A DNA stretch of 64,000 nucleotides, from the NCBI RefSeq assembly GCF_015680705.1, contig NZ_JADNYP010000001.1, positions 186,001 through 250,000 on the forward strand. The letters are read 5' to 3'. A model generated the notes under the pieces. The model did not search any database. It saw nothing but the letters and a program-made list of their open reading frames with translations, and had not been told where the DNA came from. Both the position numbers and the translations under genes were made by a program. Position 1 is the stretch's first letter, and each line of letters begins with the position of its first letter. The stretch comes from Pseudomonas fulva. Its GTDB lineage: Bacteria > Pseudomonadota > Gammaproteobacteria > Pseudomonadales > Pseudomonadaceae. Of this stretch, positions 37,347 to 46,394 are shown in pieces.

Positions 37347-37503
37347 AAGCGCCAGCGACGACCCGGCCTCGGCCAACCGGCGACTACCGTTGGTCGCCAT
37401 GATGGCACTCTTGTCCTGGCGTGCTTGCCTGAACAGTACCCCTTGGGCATTTCCTGCCCGTGATCCAGCGTCGCAAGCGATGCGCAATCGAAGGAGTTCG
37501 ACC

Positions 37504-37830
37504 ATGAAGCGATCACTGACCAGCACCTGCCTGCTTGCCGCCTTGCTGGCCTCGCCGCTTGCCCTGGCGGTCGGCACCGGCCCGACCCACCCGGACGACC
37601 CGCACAGTAACGCCCCGGAACCCGGTGTGGACAGCACTCTGAACCCCGTCGAGCGTCCGTTGCCCACCAACCCCGACTCGCGTATCCAGGGCAACGGTCC
37701 GGACTCTCCGCCTGCCCGCCAGGAAAACAACAACCCGGGTCTACCCGGCCAGGATGACACCGGCTCGGAAGGCAGCAGTAACATCGGTGGCAGCCGCTCG
37801 GGCAACGGCGCGGGCTCGAACCAGCCCTGA
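37504..37830 (+). CDS. Small exported Pro/Asn/Gly/Ser-rich protein
   Basis: A 108-residue protein with a clear signal peptide (MKRSLTSTCLLAALLASPLALA) and probable cleavage after ALA. The mature part is low-complexity and rich in Pro, Asn, Gly, Ser and Asp, with no cysteines and no recognised domain. It is likely disordered in the periplasm or outside the cell. GAAGGAG lies 7 nt before the ATG. It precedes the NEL effector gene by 163 bp, but nothing else ties the two. Function is unknown. Confidence 0.68.
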   Translation: MKRSLTSTCLLAALLASPLALAVGTGPTHPDDPHSNAPEPGVDSTLNPVERPLPTNPDSRIQGNGPDSPPARQENNNPGLPGQDDTGSEGSSNIGGSRSGNGAGSNQP

Positions 37831-37965
37831 ATCGATCTGCTCGACGCCTGCCGGGCCAAGCGCCTCGCTGCCAACCACGTCCATGCGGATACGGGCTCGG
37901 CAGGTTCATCGACCGAAACGGCGTTGATCATCTACCACCGTCCAGGCTCGACAGCGAGCTGGGAT

Positions 37966-37990
37966 AACGACTCTTTCATCAGGAGTCGTT
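37966..37990 (+). promoter_or_regulatory. Hairpin that holds the Shine-Dalgarno of the NEL effector gene
   Basis: AACGACTC (37966-37973) pairs perfectly with GAGTCGTT (37983-37990) around the loop TTTCATCAG. The ribosome site AGGAG (37981-37985) spans the loop edge and the 3' arm, so three of its five bases are paired. ATG follows 3 nt after the stem. This is a possible translational switch or thermosensor. Confidence 0.55.
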
Positions 37991-37993
37991 GTC

Positions 37994-40900
37994 ATGCAGA
38001 CGTCCCCCTCACCGTTCCACCGAATTCAGATCTTGCGCAGCCTGCCACAGTGGACCAGGCGCCTGGAAGCCGCCGATGCCAGCCGGCTCATGCAAAGCGC
38101 CCATCCCCCGTACCTGGATGCCGAGCGACGCCCCTACAGCTGGTATGCCGCCTCGTCCGAAGCTGACCAGCAGTTGCTGCGCGAAGCGCTCAGGCGGCGT
38201 GATGCCAGCGCCCTGGCCCTGTCGCGCCTGCTGGCTGGGCAGCAAGATCCCGCCACGTTCTGCGAACCGCTGCTGCAGCGCGCGCTTGCCATCGACGTAC
38301 CGGTCACGCAGGCGCACTATCGCTTCCAGCCGTTCAGGGTCGTCACCGATTGGGTGGTCGATCCGGTCAACCCCGTGGTCCCGCCATTGAGCGCTGCCGG
38401 CCAGCCGGATGTCGTCGTCCTGCCGGACGGCGCCGCTCGCCAGTGCAGCCTGCTGGCTGCCGCCATGCACAATTTCACCGGCATGCAGGAGGTCGGCCCC
38501 TTGAGCAGCGTGCAGCGCGGCCCGACGGATGAATCGCCGGTGCCAGGACTGACGGTCGGCCGCTTCGTCGGCGTGTGTCGCTCACTCGATCTCGGCCAAC
38601 GCTACCAGGCGCATCTCGAGCAGATCCATGCGGGCGCAGCCGGGGCAGCGATCCAGCGTGCCTGGACCCAAGCCAGCATCGACCAGTTGCGCCTGGATGC
38701 GCGCGTCGCGTTCATGAGCGCGCTGCTCAGCGAAACAGGGTTGCAGGCGCTGTTGCAGCTCTGCGAGGGCGCCCCTACCCCGGCCTACGGCGGGCGGCCG
38801 GTCACCTGTAGCCGCCTGGAGCTGTTCGGCATGCCCTTGCATGACGTGCTGATCGTCGCCCCGCAGGACGATGATCGAGTCAATCCCTGCATCGTCCACA
38901 TGCCCGGCGATCGTGACCAGCCACTGCGCGAATTCGACTCCCTGCGCACGTTCGGCAGACACCTGGCCCGCCAGCTGCAACGCACGTCCTACCGCAGGTG
39001 CGTGCTTGGCATGGCCATGCTCTCGCAGCGCGCCACGCTAGAGCGGGAACTGCGCGCGGCCTTGTTCGAGCGCCGAGGCGAAGATGGCTTCGAACGGCTC
39101 GTGCCGCGCGCCAACCCGCTCGTGCAGGCGCAGGCCCGGCCCCTGGCCGGCTCGCCCTGGTCAGCGTTGTACAAGGGCTATCTGCGCAGGCTCAGAGCCG
39201 ATGCCGAAACCACGGTGGTGCCCACCGCGAAGGCCGATGCCGAGGCCCGCAGGGCCTTGTTCGAAGCCTGGCTGGGGCGCGGACTGGACGTGCTGAATGT
39301 CGCGGCAATGGTCATTCCCGGGCTTGGCCAGGTGATGCTCGCGGTCAGCGCGGCGCAAGTGCTGGAGAAGCTCTTCCATGGCCTGGAGGCATGGGAGCAC
39401 CACCAGCGGGCCGAAGCGCTGGCGCAGGTCGGCTCGCTGCTGCTCGACGCCATCGGCGTTGGCGTGACCGGCGGCCTGGCGGCTGGCCTGAAGGCTTCCG
39501 GTTTCGTCGACTCGATGGAGCGCATTCTCGTCGATGGCGAAGAACGGCTCTGGCATCCCGATATTTCCGCTTATCGCAGCGAGGTCGCCTTGCCGCCGGG
39601 CCTGCAGCCAAACGAGTCGGGGCAGTATGTGCATGGCGGGCGCTACCATGTGCGCCTGGACGGTGTGCTGTATGAGCAGCGCCTGGCCTCCGATGGCCGC
39701 TGGCGCCTGCACCACCCGCGCGACCCACAAGCGTATGCGCCGATCATGCATCATGACGGTGCTGGCGCCTGGCGCCTGGCCCATGAGACAGTGCTGGACT
39801 GGAACAGGCTCACCCTGCTGCGGCGCCTTGGTCCGGCCTGCGCAGGTCTTGCCGACCAGGACCTGCTCGCCGCGCTGCAGGCCACCGGCATCGAGGAAGC
39901 CGTGCTGCGCCGCGCACATGTGGGCCTTGAGCCGCCACCGGCACTGCTGGTCGATGCGTTGCAACGCATCAGGACCGCGCGCGAGGTCGACGATATCATC
40001 ATGCGGGTTCGCCAAGGCCTGCCGTTGGCGGCGCACCGCAACCCTGCCGTCGCGGTATTGACGCAACTGCCGGGCTGGCCGCAGGATCACCTGCTACAAG
40101 TCTTCGAGGGGAGCGAAGCCTGGGGTGAGTCGAGCGTCTACGGGCGGGCGCGCCAGGCCGGCGATGTGCTCGTCCAGGTGACCCGCGACGAGCTGGCCGA
40201 TGGCGAGCTGGCCAAGGTGGTGGTGAACCAGTTGGACGACGTCGCGCTCGAGGCCTTGCTGCCGGCCGGTACCGGCCGCGATGAGCGAATCGCCGCATTG
40301 CAGCGGGTGCTTGCCCAGGCCCTGACCGATCGACGCGCAGCGTTGTTCGACAGCCTGCATGCCCGCCACCAGCGAGTGCCAGGTCCGGCAGCCCAGCGAC
40401 TTGCACGACAATTCACCCGGCTGCCTGCCGGGGCGCTCGAGGAAATTCTCGCCGCCGCCAGCCAGCAAGAGCGCCGGCAAATCATCGACAGCGCCCGGGT
40501 GCCCTTGCGTGTGGCCGAGGAAGCCCGCCTGCTCCAGGCGCGCGCGCGCCTTGACCGAGCGCTGCTGGGCCTGCATGCACCGGGCCTGGACAATTCCGAT
40601 AGCCAGCGGCTGAGCATGGCCTTGCTCGCCGAGCACCCAGGCGCGAGCTGGGTCGAGCTGTTCCAGATGGCCTGGGCCAACCGCGACCGTTCGGCTGCCT
40701 TGATCGGCCAGCAGCCGATCAAGCCGGGCTTTCGCTCGCCGTTGCGGCTGAGCCATGGACGGCTGGGCTATCCGCTCAGCGGGCGGCTACGCCTGCCCGG
40801 ATGGCGGCGCAACGAGGCTTCACGCTTGCAGGACCTATACCCGACGCTCGATCGGCACCAGCTTCGGCAATTGCTGGCCAACCTGCGCGCCCGTGGCGAT

Positions 40901-42898
40901 GTCGGCGAGCAGCTGGTGGCCCTGGAGCGCGAGCAGGACACCTTGGCCAGCACGCTCCTGCGCTGGACGCAGGAGGCCGAAGGAGACGAACGGGAAAGCC
41001 GCCGCTCGTTCAGCCGGGCCATCAATCGGGCCTGGCGCCAGGACGGCGGCCCGATCCTGGCGCTCGACAACGTCGCCGTGGAAATCCTGCCGTCGTTGCC
41101 CGCTCGGTTCGACCATGTGCGCACCTTGAGCCTGCGCGGCATCGAGCTGCGCATCATGCCAGCGGACTTCCTGCAAAGTTTTCCATGCCTGGAAAGCCTG
41201 CGGATCATGAACAACCCGCGTCTGGACCGCCAGGCGCTGTTCCAGGCCTTGCGCAGCGCGCCCCGGCTACATGAACTGTATCTGGTCGACAACAACCTCG
41301 GCCGCCTTGGAGCGCAGGCGGACGCAGCGCTGGCGCAACTGACCTCGCTGCGCGTACTGGTGCTGCGCCGCAACGCGCTGGTGCTGACCGACGACAACCT
41401 GCGCACCTTGGCGCGACTGCCGCTGACGACGCTCGACCTGCGCTTCAACAACATCACCCTCGACACCGGCCTGGCGGCGCATTTCCGCCAGATGGTGCGC
41501 CTGCGCAGCCTGGATCTTTCGATCAATCCCCTGCAGGTGGCGCCTGACCTGGGTGCAATGACCAGCCTGGAAAGCCTGCGCCTGCACGATTGCAACCTGC
41601 GGGCCTGGCCTGAGGGTCTACTGGCGCTCATGCAGCGTCCTCACCACGCGTTGCGCATGGTCGAACTCAGCGGCAATCACATTACCCAGGTGCCCAATCT
41701 TGACGAGGTCCTGGCCAGCCCCTACGTGCGCAGCCTGGCGCAAGCGCCGGAAAGTCGCTTCTGGCGCTTCAGCTTCAACGACATGCAGCCCCAGATCGCA
41801 CGCCGGTTGCGCGCCGCGGGGGTGCTGGTCTTCGAGCACGACATGCTCGCCGACCCTGCCGCTACGCCCGTGGACTGGCTCGCTGGCGCCAGCGAACAGC
41901 ATCAGGCGCTATGGCATGGCCTGTTCGATGGCGGCGCCAACCGCGAACTGCGCGAGGTGGTCGAGCGGGTCGGCCGCTCCGCGCAGGCCAGGCAAAACGC
42001 TCGCTCGCTCGGCACCCAGGTATGGCGGCTGCTGCAGCGGGCCGCGGACGATACGCTGCTGCGTGAACGGCTGAACGAGATCGCCGGTGATTTCCCGGCT
42101 AGCTGTGGCGATGCCGGGGCCGATGCCTTCAGCGCGCTGGAAATCGAACTGCTGGCCCATGACGAAAGCGCCACGGCCGAACTGCCAGGGCCATACCTGT
42201 TCAATTTCTATCGCCGACTGTTCCGTCGCGACCAGGTCAATGCGCTGGCCGCGCGCATCCATGCCGCGCGCCTGGAACGCCAAAGCGCGCTGCTCGAGCG
42301 AGCCTCTGGCGGAACCGGCAGCGCAGCCCTGCCGCCAATCGACGAACTGGACGACATCAGCGACGCCCAACTGCTCGAGGGCGGCGTCGACGATATCGAG
42401 ATCCGCCTGGCATTGCGCCAGTCACTGGCAGAGATCCTGCAGTTTCCCGAACCGAGCCAGGACATGCTCTATCGGGAAACCGCCCAAGTCTCCCAGACCG
42501 TCGAATTCAACGTCGAACAAGCGGTCAGCGCCATGGACGCCGACGCGCCGGCGCGGCGCCGCTGGATCGCTGCCCAGCCTGCCTGGCAGCGTTTTCTCAG
42601 GGCACGCCATGCCGAACGGTTCAGCGCGGTCGATGAGCAGTGGTATGCCGCCCTGGCCTACCTGGACCATTGCCTGGACGAGGACAATGAGCCTGTCCAG
42701 CGCCTCGACGAGGCCGTGCTTGGCGCACTGGGCGATGCGCTAGAGGCCTCGCCCAGCGACGCCGAAGGGCGACTGCGGCGCATTCCGCTCACCGACCAGG
42801 CCTACCGGCTGGCCGTCGAACGCGTCAGTGCCAGCCGCCAGGCTGCCCTGCAGGCACTGCTGGAACAGCTCACCGCCGAGCAGGACCCGAACCGCTAG
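37994..42898 (+). CDS. DUF6543/LRR/NEL-type E3 ubiquitin ligase effector
   Basis: This 1634-residue protein has the layout of large Pseudomonas NEL proteins. A long N-terminal DUF6543-like region (dermonecrotic-toxin-related) includes a hydrophobic stretch at about 433-500 (LNVAAMVIPGLGQVMLAV, then LLLDAIGVGVTGGLAAGL). Leucine-rich repeats lie at about 1036-1245 (LRSLDLSINPLQVAPDL and similar). The C-terminal NEL domain carries a candidate catalytic cysteine, C1371, in the CGD triplet of FPASCGDAGADAF. IpaH/SspH-type NEL enzymes transfer ubiquitin in host cells, so this is presumably delivered by a secretion system. No such system or chaperone is in the window and there is no signal peptide. 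Its 3' end overlaps the helicase gene by 29 bp. Confidence 0.85.
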   Translation: MQTSPSPFHRIQILRSLPQWTRRLEAADASRLMQSAHPPYLDAERRPYSWYAASSEADQQLLREALRRRDASALALSRLLAGQQDPATFCEPLLQRALAIDVPVTQAHYRFQPFRVVTDWVVDPVNPVVPPLSAAGQPDVVVLPDGAARQCSLLAAAMHNFTGMQEVGPLSSVQRGPTDESPVPGLTVGRFVGVCRSLDLGQRYQAHLEQIHAGAAGAAIQRAWTQASIDQLRLDARVAFMSALLSETGLQALLQLCEGAPTPAYGGRPVTCSRLELFGMPLHDVLIVAPQDDDRVNPCIVHMPGDRDQPLREFDSLRTFGRHLARQLQRTSYRRCVLGMAMLSQRATLERELRAALFERRGEDGFERLVPRANPLVQAQARPLAGSPWSALYKGYLRRLRADAETTVVPTAKADAEARRALFEAWLGRGLDVLNVAAMVIPGLGQVMLAVSAAQVLEKLFHGLEAWEHHQRAEALAQVGSLLLDAIGVGVTGGLAAGLKASGFVDSMERILVDGEERLWHPDISAYRSEVALPPGLQPNESGQYVHGGRYHVRLDGVLYEQRLASDGRWRLHHPRDPQAYAPIMHHDGAGAWRLAHETVLDWNRLTLLRRLGPACAGLADQDLLAALQATGIEEAVLRRAHVGLEPPPALLVDALQRIRTAREVDDIIMRVRQGLPLAAHRNPAVAVLTQLPGWPQDHLLQVFEGSEAWGESSVYGRARQAGDVLVQVTRDELADGELAKVVVNQLDDVALEALLPAGTGRDERIAALQRVLAQALTDRRAALFDSLHARHQRVPGPAAQRLARQFTRLPAGALEEILAAASQQERRQIIDSARVPLRVAEEARLLQARARLDRALLGLHAPGLDNSDSQRLSMALLAEHPGASWVELFQMAWANRDRSAALIGQQPIKPGFRSPLRLSHGRLGYPLSGRLRLPGWRRNEASRLQDLYPTLDRHQLRQLLANLRARGDVGEQLVALEREQDTLASTLLRWTQEAEGDERESRRSFSRAINRAWRQDGGPILALDNVAVEILPSLPARFDHVRTLSLRGIELRIMPADFLQSFPCLESLRIMNNPRLDRQALFQALRSAPRLHELYLVDNNLGRLGAQADAALAQLTSLRVLVLRRNALVLTDDNLRTLARLPLTTLDLRFNNITLDTGLAAHFRQMVRLRSLDLSINPLQVAPDLGAMTSLESLRLHDCNLRAWPEGLLALMQRPHHALRMVELSGNHITQVPNLDEVLASPYVRSLAQAPESRFWRFSFNDMQPQIARRLRAAGVLVFEHDMLADPAATPVDWLAGASEQHQALWHGLFDGGANRELREVVERVGRSAQARQNARSLGTQVWRLLQRAADDTLLRERLNEIAGDFPASCGDAGADAFSALEIELLAHDESATAELPGPYLFNFYRRLFRRDQVNALAARIHAARLERQSALLERASGGTGSAALPPIDELDDISDAQLLEGGVDDIEIRLALRQSLAEILQFPEPSQDMLYRETAQVSQTVEFNVEQAVSAMDADAPARRRWIAAQPAWQRFLRARHAERFSAVDEQWYAALAYLDHCLDEDNEPVQRLDEAVLGALGDALEASPSDAEGRLRRIPLTDQAYRLAVERVSASRQAALQALLEQLTAEQDPNR

Positions 42899-45500
42899 CC
42901 TCGACCTGGCCACGCAGGTCCTCGAAGCAGGCCTGCCGGCCATCGACCTTGCTGGAAGCGCGTGGCAGGCCGGCCGTTTCGCCGGTCGGCCTGTCCACGA
43001 ACCAGTAGCAGTGCCTGATCGCCCTGGTCACGCCGACATAGGCCAGGCGCTGGACTTCGTCCTTCTGCGCCGTGTCGAACGGCTGCGGATCACCAGGACT
43101 GCCGAGGCCGGCGAGGCGGTATACCTGGTTCTTGTAAGGCGAGCTGGTGAGATACTGGCAATCACCCAGCAACAGGACGGTATCGGCCTGCAAGCCCTTG
43201 GCGCTGTGATAAGTCAGCTGACGCAAGCGCCGCTGCGCTGGCGGCAACCTCGATTCCAGCTCGAGTATCGGCTGAATATGCTTTTGAATCAGTGCCTTAT
43301 CACTACTTTTACGAAACAGTATCATCACTGATTCGCCCTTCTCGTAATGCTCGGCCAAGCTCAGGGCCAGCAGGGCTTCGTCTCGATCCATCACCTTGAC
43401 CGGGCTCGCTGGCAGCTCGGCTGCCGCACCGCTGGCACGCGCTTTCTTGCCGCTGATGGCCGGCGTGCCCTTGACCAGATGTTGCGCGGCATCGATCACC
43501 TGCTGCTGGCTACGATAGTTCTCCACCAGCAGCACCCGCGTGGTGGCCGGAGAGGCAAAGCTTTCGCTGAACGCCATGAAATAGGTTGGCGAGCTGCCGC
43601 GCCAGCCGTAGATCGACTGCCAGTCGTCGCCCACGCACAACAGCGACGAGTACCGGGCGTTGCGACCGGTATGCAGCGAAGTGCCGCGGCGACGGATTTC
43701 CGCGAGGCTGGCTCGCAACCAGCTGACGATCTGCGGCGAAACATCCTGGAATTCGTCGATCATCAGATGTGCCAGCGGCCGCAGCAAGGCATCGGGCAGC
43801 AGCCTGAGATTTTCCGGGTTGTTTTCGCCGAACAGCGCGAACATCCGGTTGTAGCTCATGACCGGCGGCGACTGCGCCAGCAGATGCTCCTCCAGTGCCC
43901 GCCAGTACAGCGCCAGTGCCTCGAAGAACGAGGCATCGGTATCGCCTGCGACAAAGCTCATCGAAGCGACCGCCGCGTTGACCTGCAATCCAAGGTTCTC
44001 GATGAAACTGGCGGCTGTCACGAACGCATCGAGCAATGGCGCCGGCGCCAGCTCACCCTTGACCTTGTATTCGAAACCGGGCCCAGCCACTGCGTCGCCC
44101 GCCAGAGAAGCGCCGAGGCGCTTGGCGGCCGCGTAGTTATCCAGCCAGATCAAGGGCTTGTCACAGAAAGCTTGAAACAAGGTTCGCTTGACTGCCCACT
44201 CGGCGCGTGCTGGAAGACGGGCTCCAGGGCGCTGGCGCTGCTGGGACTCCGACGGATCGAAACCCAGCATCACCCTGGTATCGCACCCCTCTAGGCGTCC
44301 CTGGACATGGAAAGCGCAGCCTTTGATCGTGACGACCTCGCGGCACGGCTCGATGCCTTTGATCGGCCAGGCGCCGGCGGCGAACCACAGGTCCTCGACC
44401 AGGTCGCACAGTTCTTCGTCGCGCTCGCAAGCCAGTTGCGTCACCTGTACGCGCTTCTGGACATCGGGATGGTTCGGGTCCAGCGGCTTGAGCTGCAACG
44501 CCTCGCGCCGCAGCTGCTCGATCAGCTCGGCGAAGCGAGGGCTTTGCTGCAGCAGGTCGCGATAGCAGAGGTTGAGCTGGTGCCGCTGGGCCTCGTTCAG
44601 ACGCAGGTCGAACGGGTTGCCTTCGGCATCGGCTTGCTCCTCGGCGGATACCTCGTTGCCCAGGGTCTCGAAGGCACGCAGTTGGGCAAAGCCTGGAAGG
44701 CTGCGCACCAGCGGCAGTATCCGTGAGTGGAAGGTGCGCACCAGTCCATGGGCCTGGGCGCTCGACAGTTGCAGCTGCCACAGCCCGAACACCTGCGTCA
44801 GCCGCTGGATGAAGTCCTTACGCGACTCACGGGTGAAGGTCACCACGGTCATGGCATCGAGCTCATAGCCCAGGTAGTGGTGCAGCAACAGCAGCCGCAG
44901 CACCAGCGAGGTCGACTTGCCGGCACCAGCACCAGCCACCACGCAGGTCGAAGGTGTATCGCTGAAGATCATCTTCCATTGCGCGGCACTCGGTTGCGCC
45001 CCGCTCGGCAAGCGCTGGCCAACGTCGGCCTTGAAGCGTTTCTTCAGCTCGGCCGTCAGCGGCAGCCGCCAGTCGTCGAACAGCTTGTCATCCTCGGCGG
45101 GCCTACCCGGCGCTCGCGCCCGCTCGTCGCGCAGCACCAGTACTTGCCGGCCCGCCTCGAAACCCTCTGCCCGGCCTCGCTCGAAGCCCTCGCGCAAGCC
45201 GTCGGCGTGTCCGCTGCGCTGGCCGGTGACATGGCCGAGAAACCAGGACTCGCGATGCTGCGCCTGCAGACGGGTGAGGCCATGGCCGAGCCAGCGCGCA
45301 AGCAGCCGACGGAACCGGGAAAGCTGGGCCGGAGGGGCCAGTTCGAGGGGGATTTGAGGGTGCTCGCGAGACACGACAGCTCCAAATAGCTCCAGACGAG
45401 CGGGCCATGTTCGCCGCAACGGCCAAAAATCGCCAGCGAGCCATGCAAAATCAGGCACTTGGGCGACGGACTGCAAGCGAATCCCAAGCAAAACAATCAA
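42870..45500 (-). CDS. UvrD/Rep-like superfamily 1 DNA helicase with extra N-terminal region
   Basis: This 876-residue protein has all SF1 motifs in order: I AGAGAGKST, Ia VVTFTRESRKDF, II LMIDEFQDVSP, III LLCVGDDWQSIYGWRGS, IV LLVENYRSQQQVIDAA, V TYHSAKGLQADTVLLLG, and VI RLAYVGVTRAIRHCYWF. Before motif I are ~190 residues rich in Arg, Trp and Gly that do not look like a standard UvrD N-terminus and may be a separate DNA-binding or partner domain. It could unwind DNA in repair or defence. The start is uncertain: TTG 45500 gives the longest form, with no ribosome site. The gene converges on and overlaps the NEL gene. Confidence 0.85.
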   Translation of the reverse strand: MIVLLGIRLQSVAQVPDFAWLAGDFWPLRRTWPARLELFGAVVSREHPQIPLELAPPAQLSRFRRLLARWLGHGLTRLQAQHRESWFLGHVTGQRSGHADGLREGFERGRAEGFEAGRQVLVLRDERARAPGRPAEDDKLFDDWRLPLTAELKKRFKADVGQRLPSGAQPSAAQWKMIFSDTPSTCVVAGAGAGKSTSLVLRLLLLHHYLGYELDAMTVVTFTRESRKDFIQRLTQVFGLWQLQLSSAQAHGLVRTFHSRILPLVRSLPGFAQLRAFETLGNEVSAEEQADAEGNPFDLRLNEAQRHQLNLCYRDLLQQSPRFAELIEQLRREALQLKPLDPNHPDVQKRVQVTQLACERDEELCDLVEDLWFAAGAWPIKGIEPCREVVTIKGCAFHVQGRLEGCDTRVMLGFDPSESQQRQRPGARLPARAEWAVKRTLFQAFCDKPLIWLDNYAAAKRLGASLAGDAVAGPGFEYKVKGELAPAPLLDAFVTAASFIENLGLQVNAAVASMSFVAGDTDASFFEALALYWRALEEHLLAQSPPVMSYNRMFALFGENNPENLRLLPDALLRPLAHLMIDEFQDVSPQIVSWLRASLAEIRRRGTSLHTGRNARYSSLLCVGDDWQSIYGWRGSSPTYFMAFSESFASPATTRVLLVENYRSQQQVIDAAQHLVKGTPAISGKKARASGAAAELPASPVKVMDRDEALLALSLAEHYEKGESVMILFRKSSDKALIQKHIQPILELESRLPPAQRRLRQLTYHSAKGLQADTVLLLGDCQYLTSSPYKNQVYRLAGLGSPGDPQPFDTAQKDEVQRLAYVGVTRAIRHCYWFVDRPTGETAGLPRASSKVDGRQACFEDLRGQVEASGSGPARR

Positions 45501-45594
45501 TACTATAGATGGTTATTCGTCAATAATTACGCTTATTTTCGATGATTAGCCGAGGCATGATGATCCCACCTATCCCTTCCATGGAGCGCGCATC

Positions 45595-46293
45595 ATGCTG
45601 CAACTGCGTCCTTTCGAAACCCTCGGTCATGCCAATCACGGCTGGCTCGATGCTCGTCATCATTTCTCTTTCGCCCAATACCATGATCCCGCCCGCATGC
45701 ACTGGGGCAACCTGCGGGTCTGGAATGACGACCTGATTGCGGCCGGCAGCGGTTTTCCACCGCATCCGCACCGTGACATGGAAATCATCACCTATGTCCG
45801 CGAAGGGGCCATCAGCCACCGTGACAGCCTCGGCAACCAGGGTCGCACCGAGGCCGGCGATGTCCAGGTGATGAGCGCCGGCACCGGCATCACGCACAGC
45901 GAATACAACCTCGAAGCGGTCGATACCCGCCTGTTCCAGATCTGGATCATCCCTGAGCGCGCCGGCGAGGCGCCATCCTGGGGCACCCGTCCCTTCCCCA
46001 AGGGCGAGCGTGGCGAAGGCTTCGTCACCCTGGCCAGCGGACGCAGCGGTGACGAAGACAGCCTGCGTATCCGTACCGATGCGCGCCTGGTCGCCGCTAC
46101 GCTACGTGCTGGCGAGATGGCCGAATACCGCTTCGAGGCCGGCCGTCGTGGCTACCTGGTCCCGGCGACCGGCCTGATCGACGTCAATGGCCTGCAGGCC
46201 AAGGCCCGTGACGGCGTCGCCATCGAAGGCGAGACGCTGCTCAAGGTCCAGGCGCTGGAAGACAGCGAGGTGGTGCTGGTCGACGTCCGCTGA
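45595..46293 (+). CDS. Pirin-family protein (YhhW/quercetinase-like)
   Basis: This 232-residue bicupin has the pirin metal site in the N-terminal cupin: FPPHPHRDMEIITYV (two His), followed by ITHSEYN (His and Glu). The C-terminal half is a second, degenerate cupin. E. coli YhhW and human pirin show quercetin 2,3-dioxygenase activity in vitro; the natural role in bacteria is unclear. GGAG precedes the ATG at 45595. The gene is divergent from the helicase. Confidence 0.92.
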   Translation: MLQLRPFETLGHANHGWLDARHHFSFAQYHDPARMHWGNLRVWNDDLIAAGSGFPPHPHRDMEIITYVREGAISHRDSLGNQGRTEAGDVQVMSAGTGITHSEYNLEAVDTRLFQIWIIPERAGEAPSWGTRPFPKGERGEGFVTLASGRSGDEDSLRIRTDARLVAATLRAGEMAEYRFEAGRRGYLVPATGLIDVNGLQAKARDGVAIEGETLLKVQALEDSEVVLVDVR

Positions 46294-46394
46294 CGATTTG
46301 GCAACTCCCACCTCCAAGCTCTGCAATGGCCCAGCGGCGGGGCGTCGGGCAGTCTAGACTGGCAGAAACGACTGGCCTCGCGTGGAGGTGCCAG

